The notes: generated from the sequence alone by a model not told the origin. Numbered from the stretch's first letter, positions 45,171-57,000 are shown. The stretch is DNA of 64,000 nt from Corythucha ciliata (GCA_038030265.1 CM075938.1:3015009-3079008); one strand, 5' to 3'. A program made the numbers and translations.

Positions 45171-46310
45171 CCTTAACATTGCTCTTGGAGAAGCGTTTCG
45201 CATTATTTGTTTACCTTGACGCTGCATTTCACGTAAATGTCGCATTGAATGTGACGATTCACGTGAGTGTTAAATGGAAAGTTGGTTATTTAAATTTGAA
45301 CAATTACAGCCGCGTAGTTTTTGACAGTATGCATTTCGGGCCCAATCCCGGTGCCCCTCATCAGCAATCTTATCGCCACTAAGGCAAAACTAAGAAAACC
45401 AACAAAACAAAGATGAACGATTCACGTGAGTGTTTTCCCGAATGTTGCGTTTTGCCCGCCGTGGGGCATTTTGCGTATAGTTTACTCGTTGTGCCGCGGC
45501 CTTTCGAAAAAGTTTTTTTCCCCCACAATGTGACGTTTCGCTTAAAGTTTGCCCTTGGCGAGACCTTTCGCATTCATTTTTCCCTTGATGTGGTCGCGTT
45601 CCACCCTCGAGTCTCTGACAAAATGACCCTAAAATTAGAGGTAATCACCCCTCCTCGATAGGATTTTGTAGGAGATTTTGGTGATTTTTTTTTTTTTTTT
45701 TTGCGCAAGTGACCTCGACTCCAAGGGAGGGGCCATGGCCCCGGTGGCCCCTCCCTTGGATCCGCCACTGGGTCGGGTACAGGTAGACCCAATTGATCGA
45801 GTTTTGCTTCACTCGGCAGGTACGTAAGCGAAAAACGGTTATATTAGGCCGAAAATTATCAAATTCATCGGATGGTTCTCGACTACCTATGCGAAGTCTC
45901 ACGCTAATCTCGTGAAATCTGACGTCGAATGTAACTAATGATCTCTGTGGGGATGAGTTATATAATATAATGCAGCAAACAGATAATGTTCGGTACCCCC
46001 GGGCCCTAATAGGCCTTCTCCAACCAAACATGATTGGGGGGGGGGGTTGCTTACACATACAAATAAGGCACGCTTCGCCACTGAATAGATCGCATCCGAT
46101 TCCATTCGCTGAAGCAACAAAAAATCACCAACTTTTTCAAAAAATCAATCGAGAGCGAGTGATAAGTCGAAGAAGGGAGATCATATTTTGAATGTGTTCA
46201 TTTTTATTGTTTTCTTTTCATTTTCATTGTTTTCACTCTTATTGTTTTCCTTTCAAGAGTTGAGTAACTTAAAAAATACATATTATTTCTTAATCCACCA
46301 TGAAAATCCT
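45171..46310. other. Unannotated DNA with a foldback at 45721-45759
   Basis: No gene recognised. A hairpin with perfect 15-bp arms (CCAAGGGAGGGGCCA, 45721-45735 and 45745-45759) is followed by GATCCGCCACTGGG. This recalls the terminal GTGGCGGATCC sequence common at ends of several DNA transposons. The phrase ATTCACGTGAGTGTT occurs at 45249-45272 and again at 45419-45435, suggesting an older short repeat. Confidence 0.4.
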
Positions 46311-46447
46311 CTCTAGTCGATCACTCTTGTTAGAACGAATTTTTTTCAGGTTTTTTTTTATACAACGAGCTCATTTTCTAGCGAAAACTCGATATTACGA
46401 GTAATTCTCACCGTCCCTTGAGAATCGTTATATCGAGAGTCGACTTA

Positions 46448-46659
46448 TAAGGCTGCGGCGAGCTGTGACACGGCTCACTCGGCTTCGTGTGGACGTTCAC
46501 GGCGGTGTGCGTATGACAAACCGCGCATCGACCGAAACGCCCGCGTAGTACGGGTGTGAAGTGCACAGCTGATGGAGTTACAGGGTATGGTGTAAGAGCC
46601 ACACGAGATTAGGCGCCAGCGGGCTCGGTAGATCCGAGTCCGCACCCTCAAGAAAAAAA
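46448..46659. other. GC-richer segment ending in an A run
   Basis: About 210 bp of higher G+C content between the Tigger right end and the dispersed 430-bp repeat, ending AAGAAAAAAAAAAA. A retroposed SINE-like fragment is possible, but no clear Pol III boxes were found. Confidence 0.3.
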
Positions 46660-47074
46660 AAAACGCTGCGAATTATCGAACACTGCCTTATTATTTCGAC
46701 TGTGGGTTTTTTATTCATGGATGTAGTCGAATCCGGCTTGAAATTACATGAAAATCGACACCCCACACCCCTATGAACCCAAATCCTTTGAAAATCCCCA
46801 TTTTGGACCCGCTTTTGCCCATAAAACCCAAGGAGGTTATTTGATCAAACTGATCAGATGTTAGGACCAACTAGACCCCAAATGGAGTCTATGTGCGAAA
46901 GAACGAGTTTTTTCGAGCAATCCTAGAGCAAGATATGGCCCGGACGGCGGACGGATATTTTTTTTTTTATTGCAGATTTTTTATTGTAGTAAAACTACAA
47001 ATTTTGAGGGGGGTCAAAAAAATTTTTTTGCGATACGATTACAAAGACTTATTATTGAGAAATAATAAGCCAAA
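46660..47074 (-). repeat. ~430-bp dispersed repeat, copy 2
   Basis: Inverted copy of 29093-29522, closely similar with small indels. Its right end is the 9-bp hairpin CTTATTATT/AATAATAAG, a few bases before the right direct repeat at 47081. Confidence 0.85.
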
Positions 47075-47080
47075 AAGTAC

Positions 47081-47160
47081 AGTTTTTCGTGTTTTTTTTT
47101 TTTTTTTTGTTTTCAATTTGAGCCGTTAATTAGACCACAAATGTAGTAAATAGACCACAG
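47081..47160 (+). repeat. Right direct repeat of the 5.3-kb segment
   Basis: Second copy of 41724-41796 with a longer T run. The minisatellite resumes after it (ATGTAGCCACAAATTTGCGA). The pair could reflect a tandem duplication or recombination event that brought in the intervening 5.3 kb. Confidence 0.85.
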
Positions 47161-48202
47161 ATGTAGCCACAAATTTGCGATTTTTCTCAATATTATTGAT
47201 GATTTGGCAATTTTTTGCAACCAAACTATCGTTTTTTTCATTTTGAACACGATTTTTTCCAACTTTTAGCCATCAATTAGTCCTGTCCCTTAGGCCCCGC
47301 GCGCACTAGGAGAAAAAAGACGCCGACTCGCGCGTCGGCGTCTTTTTTCTCCTAGTGCGCGCGGGGCCTTAGTGTTAGCTGTGGAGAACAGCTGAATAGT
47401 GTTTTTGTCCTAAACTTCCCCAGTAAAAATTGGCTTCTTTACACCTTGAATCTGAGATTTGTTCTCCGGGAAGTACCGTTTTTCTCCGGAAAATTAGCAA
47501 TTCATCTCAATTTTAGCCGCGATTTAGAGATTTTTCTGAATTTTAGCCTTGAATTAGGCATTTATATCAATTTTCCCGCCGAATCGGCGTTTTTTTTTCT
47601 ATTGTAGCTTCAATTATTTTTCATTTTTAGCCATTTCTCTCAATATTTGCCGTGGACTTGGCCCGGGATCTGCACACTAGTGGTGGAGGGGGTGGCTAAA
47701 TTTTACCCGTGAAATGGTCTCTGTACACAGCGAACCATCGACTTTTTCTCAATTCTGGTCAAAGCGCTCTTTCCTAAACCTTTAGCCTTAAATAATAGCA
47801 CATTTAGTACGCCTTATCAATTTTTGCTGCCTTTTATACTATAAGGGCCTCTGCGTCTTTTCTCTATTTTAGCCGTAACCTTCCATCCAGAAGGCGCGAA
47901 TTTTGATCTATAAAGCTTTCAGGATATAGCACTTCCGTTTGGCATGAGTCGAATATTCAGCCATACCGATTTGCGGAGCACGGTGCAACGTTTGAAGCAC
48001 AAGGATATCAGTATTGAGAGGTAGAGATGGTATTTTTCAGTCCCCTTCTGTATAGCTGTAAAGTTACATGGCGAAGCTTAATTTTGCCATAATTTTGCAG
48101 CATGTTGGAGAGCTGGAAAGTCTATTTAGGGTAGAATATTATGACTATTACGGTCGAATAATAAGATTCCGCAGCTAAATTGTCTGTTTCTTAGGTAAAT
48201 GA
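47161..48202. repeat. Degenerate minisatellite, type C, plus flank
   Basis: Plus-orientation units to about 47880, then about 320 bases of unassigned AT-rich sequence before the hAT target duplication at 48203. A 76-bp palindromic MITE sits at 47293-47368. Confidence 0.65.
47293..47368. mobile_element. 76-bp palindromic micro-MITE
   Basis: Perfect 36-bp arms (47292-47327, 47334-47369) contain GGCCCCGCGCGCACTAGGAG, leaving a 6-base loop. TTA occurs at both edges (47290-47292 and 47369-47371), consistent with a 3-bp TTA duplication. It is GC-rich in an AT-rich repeat. Being an almost pure inverted repeat, it must rely on a transposase supplied elsewhere. Confidence 0.9.
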
Positions 48203-48210
48203 CCAGTCAG

Positions 48211-50521
48211 CAGGGCTGGGCAGTAATTGAATTACGTCAATTACAATTAGTGATTGGTAATTTGTAATTGATAACAACACGCCATTGTAATTGGTAATTT
48301 GTAATTAAAAATATATTTTTCGAAGTAATTTGTAATTAACAATTACTAATTACATATCCATCTTCAGAGTCAATATTACTTCGAAAACACAGCGGGTACT
48401 ATTTCGCGCCTTACTTGGAGCTTTTGGAGGAGATTTTGCATGAAATACTCTGAAAAATAAGAGTTTCAAAGCAATTATGACACGAGCGATATCCTCGAGC
48501 TTAGGGTTGCCAATTTGAAATTTGAGAATTTCAGAAACGGTACAAAAGTTTCAAACCCCAAACCAGTGGCGTAGGTAGGAATTTGTCCTGGGGGCGGGGG
48601 ATCGGATTGAAATCTTGTAAGGGTGAGAGGAGGGATGTAAAGTCATCATTCCACCCAGCCAGCACACTCTCAGGACATCTTGCTGGCCTCATCATAGCCA
48701 CAATCTCTCAGTTAAGGGCAATTTTTGGACTCTAGCCGCAAATTAGCGATTTTCTCCATTTTGCCCGAGTGTATCGTTCTTCTCAATTTCAGACGCAGAT
48801 TAGCGGTTTTGCCCCACCCCCTTCCCATAGCCATGAATTTGCACATTTTCTCAACTTTAGCAGCAAAGTATCGTTTTTATCCCGTGAGCGATATTTCTTA
48901 ATAATCCACGACTTTTGGCGTTTTCCTCAATATTAGCCGCAAAATAGTGGGGGGGGGGGAATGCATGAGCGATTTTCCTCAGTCTAGTCGCGAATTAGCG
49001 GTTTCTTCACCTATTGCCACAAATTGGCGCTTTTTTTCAATTTCAGTCTGAAAAGTTGCCTTCAGAATTCGCAAATTGGCGTTTATTCAGTTTTGGTGCA
49101 TATAAGGATTTTTCTCAATTTCAACCGCGAATTAGCGCTTTTTTTTAAATTGTAGCGGCGACGCGTCGTAGCGTTTCAAACCTGTGAATTAGCGAATTTT
49201 CTCAATTTCAGTCACAAATTGGCATCTGGCGCAATTTTAGCTGTAAATTGGCGATTTTTTCAATTTTTGAAATAGCAATTTTCTTAATTTTTAGGCTGAA
49301 AATTAACCTTTCTCTTAATTTTGACCAGGCTGATTATTTTATTTTCTAAATATTACCCGCAAATTAGCGGTTTTTCACATTTTACCACCTCATTGGAAAT
49401 TAAATATAACTTTTATAGGTATAGATTAATGCTTCTTTTCAAGTCTAGCCGTGAATTAGCATTTTTTAACATTGTACTATAGCCATGCATGAATTTGCCA
49501 TTTTTCCGAATTTTAGCCACAAAAAGGTGCAAATTTAAATTATAAATGTAATTTTTTTTTCAAAACAAAAAACTTACTTCTACCCATCCATTTCTGACAA
49601 AAAATCATCATTTTTAAATTATAAATTTCACGAATAATTCGAGAATTAGTGATGTTTCTCAATTTTAGCTGCGAATTATCGCTTTTTCTACATTTTAGCA
49701 GCGTGGTAGCGTCTCCAACCCGTGCATTACCTACCGAGTTTGGTCAATTTTTGCTAAGAATTGGCGTTTGACTCAATTAAAGCTGCAAATTAGCAATTTT
49801 TCAATTTTTAACTGAGAATCAGCACTTTTCCCCAATTTGAACTGAAAATTAACGTTTTTCTTAATTTTAGCTGCGCTAATTGGTGATTTTTTCAATTTTT
49901 GCTGCGAATTAGTGATTTTCTTCATTTTGTATCCGCGAATTAACGTTCTCATAACTTTATATCTGCAAATTGCAAATCAGCGATTTTTCCTAATTTCAGC
50001 TGTGAAATAGCGTTTTGTGCTAATTTTGCGGCCATTCAGCATCCTATTCCCTTTTTCATACGCGAATGGGCGATTTTACGCCATTTCAGTTGTGAATTTG
50101 CCATTTTTGTCCAATTTTAACCTGAAAGCGTCTTTTATTTGTCAGTATTATAGCGTGTTTTCTCAACTTTAACCGCGGGGTTTGTCCAAATACAACACTT
50201 TTGCGTTGATTTCCACAATTTATTCGAAGAATAGCCTCTATGTACCGCTAATCAGCGATTTTGTCCTTAATTTTAGTCTGGAAGTTGCAACGCGAGACCA
50301 CGAATCAGTGCTTTTTAGCAGCTGTAGCCCCAAATATTACCGATTCTCCAAATGGGTTCCCCAATTGGGTAATTGGTAATTGAAAAAGTAATTCAATTAC
50401 AGTAATTGTAATTTGTAATTATTCGTGGAAGTGAAAAGTAATTTGTAATTAATCCTCTTTTTTGGATGTAATTTGTAATTTGTAATTAATTACCCAAAAA
50501 GCTGTAATTTGCCCACCCATG
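48211..50521. mobile_element. Non-autonomous hAT element carrying minisatellite
   Basis: The 8-bp duplication CCAGTCAG (48203-48210 and 50522-50529) flanks ends CAGGGCTGGGCAGTAATT and, inverted, CATGGGTGGGCAAATTAC. Both fit the CAGNG..GGGCAA style of hAT termini. Subterminal regions are full of GTAATTTGTAATT repeats in both orientations. No transposase frame exists. About 48700-50340 is type C minisatellite. Confidence 0.9.
48700..50340 (+). repeat. Type C minisatellite inside the hAT element
   Basis: Some 50 diverged units such as TTTTCTCAATTTTAGCTGCG and AATTAGCGATTTTTC, near 30 bases each, all + orientation. Because they lie inside the 8-bp target duplication, they travelled with the element or expanded within it. 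Confidence 0.8.
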
Positions 50522-50529
50522 CCAGTCAG

Positions 50530-52885
50530 TGAGAGAGAATTGTATTAATAGTGCCGAAATATTCAAGTGATGACAAAATTTTCAGGGCTGCTAATAACGC
50601 TATAAGCTCAGTTTTCAAAAAATATTGTAATGTTTTGATCAAAATACGATTCAGGAGCGATTTCTCGTACAGCTTTGACCGAACCATCCGATTTTGGGGG
50701 CATTGTTCTTGTTTTGAGGCGGAACAGCCTGTTTTAAAAGAAAATAAGTACGCAGAGAGGCTCGCGCCTGTTGCTATCAACCACGTTTATCCGTTATTAT
50801 TGGAGTTCCTGAGGAATGATAATAGAAAGCAGCCCTTTAAAAGCCGGCAATTCGAATCTCCAGTAAGTTTAAAACTAGAGGCTCTATGAAGAAAGAAATC
50901 AAAATGGGTTCAACTTCTAAAGTTCAATCAAATTAGATTCTATGTTTTTGTACATTGAGAGTCAGAAACCAAACTAATTCAAAAAATAATGAAGTCTGAG
51001 TATTTTCGTGGAAACAGTACACCTGGAATAAGTCACACCTTTAGGCTTTTTATTTTAATTTTTTTAAAGCGAAACTAAGAAGTTTCCACACAATGAGGTT
51101 CCGGCTGCCAAAATCCTCTTTCTCCTTGTCAAAAAAAAAACCCCTTGACGTTAGAAACGAAAATTTCTACAATTACTTCAAATCACGGCCTGGGCGCTCT
51201 CACTAAAATTTAAATAACCCAACTTTAATCAAGGAAAGCTTCTTATTTCTCTTCATCAACTCTCAATCCACTTCTCACGCTCGAATCAAAATCACGATTT
51301 TTCACCCGAAAAACTTGTTAAGGAGTTATGTACACTTTTTTTTTTTTTTTTTTTCGGGTCATGGTTGCCCGAGTTTTCGCCCCCCCCCCTTACCCCCGAC
51401 CACTCTTCGCCGTCACCCTGAAACTAAGTAGTTGAAAGGCTATTATTTTCCCTTTTTTTTTATAAAAATAAAAAAATCGAAAAACCAAAGATTACTGCAA
51501 ACGCATCGTCGCTCATTATAAATAGACTTTACGCGCTCTGACGAGATGATTACCGTTGTGTGCTCAGTCTTTTTTTTTTTTTTTTTTTCAGGTATTTTCT
51601 TCAAGGCTTCACACTCTGTCTCTATACATGATGAAGTGAGAGGGGCGACCGTTCAATTGAGGATTTTTTTTTTTTTTTTTTAAATTAAGTAACACGAGTT
51701 TTTGACGTTGGCCTGAATTTAACCCGAAGGACGGACATTTACTTCGATGATTCTCACACAATAATATGGATAGGCGCATATTGATCATCAATTCATGTTG
51801 CATTGAAGATCTGAAAAGAAAAAAAGAAAGAAGAGAGCAATAGGGTGATAAAGGGGTGAGGGGGAGAGGCGTGGAGAAAAAGTGACAAAGGCTGGAAATG
51901 ATGGATGTAACACCTACGACTCTGAATTATCAAGTCTTGAGCTACTTTCTATCTTATAGGGAGCCGCATGAAAGAAAATAAAAAGGAGAGACGGGAAATA
52001 AGAAATGTTTTAAAAGGGGAAGGGGTGACGCTAGTGAATTGTAACGTATCATCATTTTTTACCTTACTTTTTCTTTCTTAATAACTGGATCGTTAAGCCG
52101 AGTGTGCTATGGGTAAGGATATTATACACCGTGGAAAAAAGAACATCTCCTTTAAAGTACTTTTTAATGTTTGTTCATCATACACATACCGTTGTTTGGA
52201 TACCCGAAAAAAAATACAGTTCGTGAGGCGGAAAAGCGAAGTACATATGATGAGATTGAAACACCTAAGCCATTCCATGAAAATTGGGCATATTTGACTA
52301 ATTAAAGGTTCAATGTTGGCCCACTTTGACATACATCAAGAGTTGAACCTTTCACCCCATCAAGACGAAGATTCTGACCTTATATAAACGTATAAAGATA
52401 TTGTCCACAGTAAGATAACGACGTAAGAAATATCCGATGATGGCATCGAGAAGCTCAATAATGGTGTATCGAACACTAGCGATTTAGGGTATAAAAACAA
52501 ATTATTGACTGAAAATTCGAATAAAGTTAGTTGGTAGATAGTTTCTTAACTTTCAACAATGAGATTCTTGCTTTCCCGATAAAATAGAGCATTCTGACCT
52601 ATGACGTTTTGAGACATTTTTACCTTGGACTTTGGATTTAAGTGTGTGGATCGCCAGTCCTTGACGTCGTACAATTGGGTACTTGCACGGGTCGGAAGTT
52701 GGGTACAAAAATAATTGATTATGGTGATAATATATACCCCTTGAAATTTTACCTATGGGCATTTCAAGTTCAACGGCGTTGCCCCCCATGAGGGGGGGGG
52801 CACGGGTGGTTGCAGCTGCCCAGCCTTCTTCGATCATATAGTTTTTGTTCGAAACCCACAGATCGTACACTCAGAAACCATCAAT
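50530..52885. other. Unannotated AT-rich DNA
   Basis: No gene recognised. The 112-codon frame at 50551-50889 and the 105-codon frame at 52553-52870 show no domain. T/A runs occur near 51336-51354, 51570-51588 and 51666-51681, and a C run near 51380. Confidence 0.45.
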
Positions 52886-55306
52886 TCGCCCCCCTTCAAA
52901 ACTGGCTCATCACCATAAAAACTGAACATTTCCCCCTAAAAATCTTGAAATTCCACCAGAAAAACAGATTTTGCACAGAATAAATGATAATTTTTCACAA
53001 AGTTCAGAAAAACGCTATTTCAGAGCTAAAATTGAAGAAAAAAAAACGCTCATTCTCAGCAAAAACTGAGGAACCCCGCAAATTCAATGCTGAAAGTGAA
53101 AAACCGACAGAAGTGCGCCGCTAATAATGTGAAAATCGCTTATTATTCGTGAATAAAATTGAGAGAAGAAGTGCTAATTCCCTGCTCGAATTGAGGAAAA
53201 ACGCTCATTCGCAGCTAAAATTAGGAGAAATAGCCGCAAAACTACTTCACTTGGAGCTAAATATCTCCGAATCTGTGATATTGCCAGTTTCGGGTGTAAA
53301 TTATATGTGTGAAAATGCAACTTAGGGACCTGGGTGTAGCCAGCGGAGGCAGGGGTTTTTAGCCCCTGCCCATTTTCTTCATTTTAGCGGTGAAAAGGTC
53401 TCGAAAAATCGTGAAATAACGCATTTTTTTTTTTTCAATTACGGCCAGCACTGCGGGCATCACCTAACCGCGAATTGGTGCGTTCTGTCAATTTCAGCCG
53501 CTAAAGAACAGTTTTTCCTCAATTTTACCTGCGTGAATGAGCTCCATTTCTCAATTTTAGCCGTGAATTAGCGTTTTTCCTCAATTATAGCAGCAAATGA
53601 GTGATTTTTCTGACTTCTACATTGAATGAGCAATTTATTTTGTCAATGTTAGCATTGTAAAGAGCTCTATAAACCGTGAATTACCGCATTTTTGCATCGC
53701 GAAACCGCAAATTGGTGTGTTTTCACAATTTCAACCGCGAATAATGAGATTGATTTCTCAATTTTAACGTGAAACAGCGATATTTCTCAATTTTAGCCGT
53801 GAATGCGTGTTTTTCCTCAGTCTTAGCCGGAAAATGTCCTTTTCTGGATTTCTACCGCGAACGAGGACTATTTATCAAGACCTGCCCCCCCCCCCCTGCT
53901 GGCTGACAACACTTTGATCACAAGCTGGCTAAGCCCCTGCTTAGGGGTCTAAATATCCGGTTTGAAATTTACTTTTTTCATGTGCAATTTTTCTCTATTT
54001 TAATCGCAGATGAACGCTCTTACTCAATTTTAGCCACCAATTGGCGTTTTTTGTCATTTTAGCAGGAAACCAGCGCTTTTTCTCAATTTTGTCCGCAAAT
54101 TGGTGAATTGAAAATTAACGTTTTCCCCAATTTTAGTCAAGAATGAGCGCTTTTCTCCCTTTTAGCGTGCTAAATGGCTTTTTTTCTTCATTTTATCCGA
54201 GAATTATAGGTTTTCTTACTTTTAGCCGCCAATTAGCGCTTTTCTCAGTTTTGGCCGCGTGGATAGCTCTTCTCAATTTCGGCCGTGCGGCTTAGCAGTT
54301 TTGTGACACCCCTTCCCATAGCCATAAATTGGCGCATTTTCTCAACTTTAGCAGCAAAAGTAGCGTTTTTATCCCGTGAGCGGTGTTTCTTAATGTTCCA
54401 CGAGTTTTGGCGTTTTCCTCAGTTTTTGCAGCAAATTAGCAATGATTTCAATTATTTTAGCAGGGGATTATTACTTTTCTCAGTTTTAGTACAAAATTAG
54501 CGTCTTATTAGCGTTTTTCCTAGGTGTTTTCCTCAATGTTAGGCGCAAAATAGGGGAGCATTTCAAGAATTAGGATTTTTTTGGTTCACCATACGCAATG
54601 CATGTGCGATTTTTCTCAGTTTTACTGGCGCATTAGCGGTTTTTTCACCTACTGCCATAAATTGGCGCTTTTTCTCAATTCCCAGTCACATAAGTTGCCT
54701 TCAGAACCCGCGCATTGGTGTATAATCAGTTTTTGACGCAAACTATAATTTTTCACAATCTTAGCTGCGAATTAGTACTTTTTCTTAATTATAGCAGCGT
54801 CGTAGTAGCGTTCCAAACTTGTGCAATATAGCAAATTTTCTCAATTTCAGTTAAAAATTGGGGTTTGGCGCAATTCCGGCTGTAAATATCCGAAAATTAG
54901 CGTTTTTGAACCAACGTGTTTCCTCACAAATTAGATATGTAGCCGTAGTTGCCTACGTTGTCAGTCATATACCTCGTTGAGGAGTGTCCAAAAGACAAAC
55001 CGGTTTCGCCCGTTCGGCATCTTCAGTGTTTGAATGTCTACTAAAAGAACAGGCGAAACCTGTTTGTCGTGGATAGTCGTCAACGAGGTATATGACTGAC
55101 AACGTGAGACCACCCCACGAATATCCCCCAGGAATACTAGCGATTTTTTTTTTTTCAATTTAAGCACTTTACTGGATTTAAGGATTTAATGAAACTGGCG
55201 AAACGGTGTACTATTTTCTCTTTTTAGTCGCGAATTTTCCCCAAGAGAGCATTGATTTTCTCAATTTGAGCCACCAGAATAGCGCTATCGCGGGCTCTAT
55301 CGAATG
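52886..55306. repeat. Degenerate minisatellite, type C, with orientation switch
   Basis: Units are in minus orientation to about 53230 (CGCTAATTC..GCTAAAATTGAG) and in plus orientation from about 53380 (TTTTCTCAATTTTAGCCGTG). This is a second head-to-head arrangement like that near 8000. An inverted-repeat element is embedded at 54955-55105. Confidence 0.75.
54955..55105. mobile_element. Foldback element with hammerhead-like core
   Basis: Perfect 26-bp arms (54955-54980 and 55080-55105) contain GTTGTCAGTCATATACCTCG. Between them the minus strand (55026 to 54994) reads CTGAAGA, GCC-GAACG-GGC, GAAA, CCGGTTT and GTC in order, which resembles the conserved core of hammerhead ribozymes. A second GGCGAAACCTGTTTGTC lies on the plus strand nearby. 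Such cores are known in the terminal repeats of Penelope-like elements. Catalytic ability is untested. Confidence 0.5.
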
Positions 55307-55601
55307 TTCACCCCACACTCACTCTCTCTCTGCGTAACTCCTTAAGATGTGGCCAGTACATAGACCTTTTTGCAGGCCTTCCATTGCTTTTTGCAGGCCG
55401 GGCCCATCTTTGGCCCGGATACCGCAGCAGAGTCGGTCCCATCGTTCAGCTCAACCCGTTAGCCATGGCTGCTGGCCAGCTAGCCGCGCCTGAGAGAGAC
55501 CACGCGGAGGTGGGTCTTTTGAGCTGAGGATACTGGCTTCCGCCATGGACCGAAACCGGACAGGGAAGAGAACCCTGCCCGGGTTGCCCGAGTAGGGAAC
55601 C

Positions 55602-55886
55602 CTACTCAAGCATGGCCGGTCCCAGCCCTCTTCGCTCCAGCCAGGAGCGGGAGAAGGCCAGGAGGCAGCCATACGCCCGCCGGTCTCGGACAAGAGCCGA
55701 GTCTTCCGGTGGGCCTCCACTCCCCCATGTCGCCCGCCGCAGATCCCCGTGGAGGCTGCAGCGACGAAGCACATGGTCGGCGGTCTCCTCCTCGACACCA
55801 CAAGGGCATGTTGGAGAGTCCCGCCGCCGGAAGAACCACAACTTGGCGTTAAACGAGCCGTGTCCAGTCAGGATTTGCATGGCAGC
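55602..55886 (-). pseudogene. C-terminal zinc motif of the R1-like ORF2
   Basis: Encodes AAMQILTGHGSFNAKLWFFR and CPCGVEEETADHVLRRC, the CCHC-like C-terminal motif characteristic of R1-clade ORF2. It is the direct continuation of the RT frame that ends at 58202, now separated by the Ty3-type insertion. Confidence 0.9.
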
Positions 55887-55986
55887 TGTCTAGGGGGAAA
55901 AAGGATGTAAAAATATAAGGGAAGGATTTATAAATTAAAAGGTTTGGTGAAGACTTTCGAGATTGGAATAGTTTGAATTATTTTAT

Positions 55987-57000
55987 TTAATATTTTAAAT
56001 TATTAGATTTTTTATTTAAAAGTGCATTCAAGCGATTGGTGAGTTGGGCAAGTTGTTGGGACAGAGCCGCGGTTTCGGGGGATACATCGGGCTTACTGCG
56101 GTCCAGGACCAACTGCAGAGTAGCTTCGACGTCAAACAGGGCGTTAAGGAAAATTGGTAATGATTTCGTATTGGCCATGCCTAACTTTTCGAGGAGGGAT
56201 GGTCGGAGGCCAGGGAGGATATACGAAATTACTTCCTCATCAGTGGGATTGGGGTGAATCTTGTATACAATTTGCTTAATCTGGTTGACATAATCACACG
56301 CAGATTGACCGGGGCTTTGGGTCATCTTTAATAATTTTAATTGGAGGGCACGTTTCTCGTGCCGGGGCCTAAATTGCTGGACAAGGTGGCTTTTGAGGGC
56401 TCGCCAGGATAAAAGGACCGGGGAGTTCTGACTTTTTAGTACCTCGTAGGTAAGGTGCGCGGGACCGGTGAGGGTGATGGGCAGATAAATTAATTTATCA
56501 GTGTCGTCCCATCCATAAATTGACGCAACAGTTTCGTACCGTTCTAGGAATTGGTCAATTTCTTGGGGAGTTTCTCCTGAGAAGGAGGGAAGATCGATCT
56601 TCGGGAGTTTTTTCGGGTGAAATTGGGGTGCCCGGGGCGATTCGTTTTGTAATCTAGAGGGAAATGGGGCGTTTAGGCCTGACGGAAATGGAAGAGTATC
56701 CGGGTCTTCCGTGAAAAGAGGCCTTAATTTCGACATATTATCGTCGAGCGCATTTAGCGCCACGGCGATGTCGAGGGAGGCAAAATATTTCTTCAACTGG
56801 TCCCTAATAACGTCGCGCGTGGGAATTTCGGACAGGTTGGGTTCATAAATGCCTAATAGGAGGGCAGCCGCAAAAAGGTCATCTTTCAAGTCACTATTCA
56901 CCCAAGAAGCATTGTACGGTTTAACATGGATGGCATTTATTAATTCGCGCCGTAAGGATGTCTGCTTTTCAACGAGTTTAGTGAGGGAAGGAAGGGCCAT
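55987..57000 (-). CDS. Gag capsid protein of Ty3-type element
   Basis: A continuous 337-codon frame with ATG at 57000. The middle part (PKIDLPSFSGETPQEIDQFL, then WDDTDKLIYLPITLTGPAHL, LLSWRALKSHLVQQF and YVNQIKQIVYKIHP) is a retrotransposon Gag capsid domain. The C-terminus is glutamine- and asparagine-rich, has no zinc knuckle and ends in a few codons derived from the LTR fragment at the deletion junction. The lost part would have held nucleocapsid and pol. The open frame implies fairly recent insertion. Confidence 0.85.
   Translation of the reverse strand: MALPSLTKLVEKQTSLRRELINAIHVKPYNASWVNSDLKDDLFAAALLLGIYEPNLSEIPTRDVIRDQLKKYFASLDIAVALNALDDNMSKLRPLFTEDPDTLPFPSGLNAPFPSRLQNESPRAPQFHPKKLPKIDLPSFSGETPQEIDQFLERYETVASIYGWDDTDKLIYLPITLTGPAHLTYEVLKSQNSPVLLSWRALKSHLVQQFRPRHEKRALQLKLLKMTQSPGQSACDYVNQIKQIVYKIHPNPTDEEVISYILPGLRPSLLEKLGMANTKSLPIFLNALFDVEATLQLVLDRSKPDVSPETAALSQQLAQLTNRLNALLNKKSNNLKY

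Larger units (their letters stand above)
41884..46447 (+). mobile_element. Pogo/Tigger-type transposon relic
   Basis: The left end CAGTCGACTCTTGTTATAGC and an inverted right end (complement of GTCGACTCTCGATATAACGA, ending 46447) match the usual Tigger/pogo termini. TA lies at 41882-41883. The only transposase remnant is the N-terminal DNA-binding region at 42208-42477. The remainder has been replaced by a small MITE, a 1.4-kb array of a 20-bp unit and unassigned DNA. Confidence 0.8.

Noticed and set aside
45649..45775. SINE or hAT terminus at the GGATCCGCCACTG hairpin
   Set aside because: The phrase resembles common transposon ends, but no partner end or target duplication was found.
46660..47074. 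Helitron end at the hairpin of the 430-bp repeat
   Set aside because: A hairpin is present but no CTRR end or TC start follows, so the class was left open.
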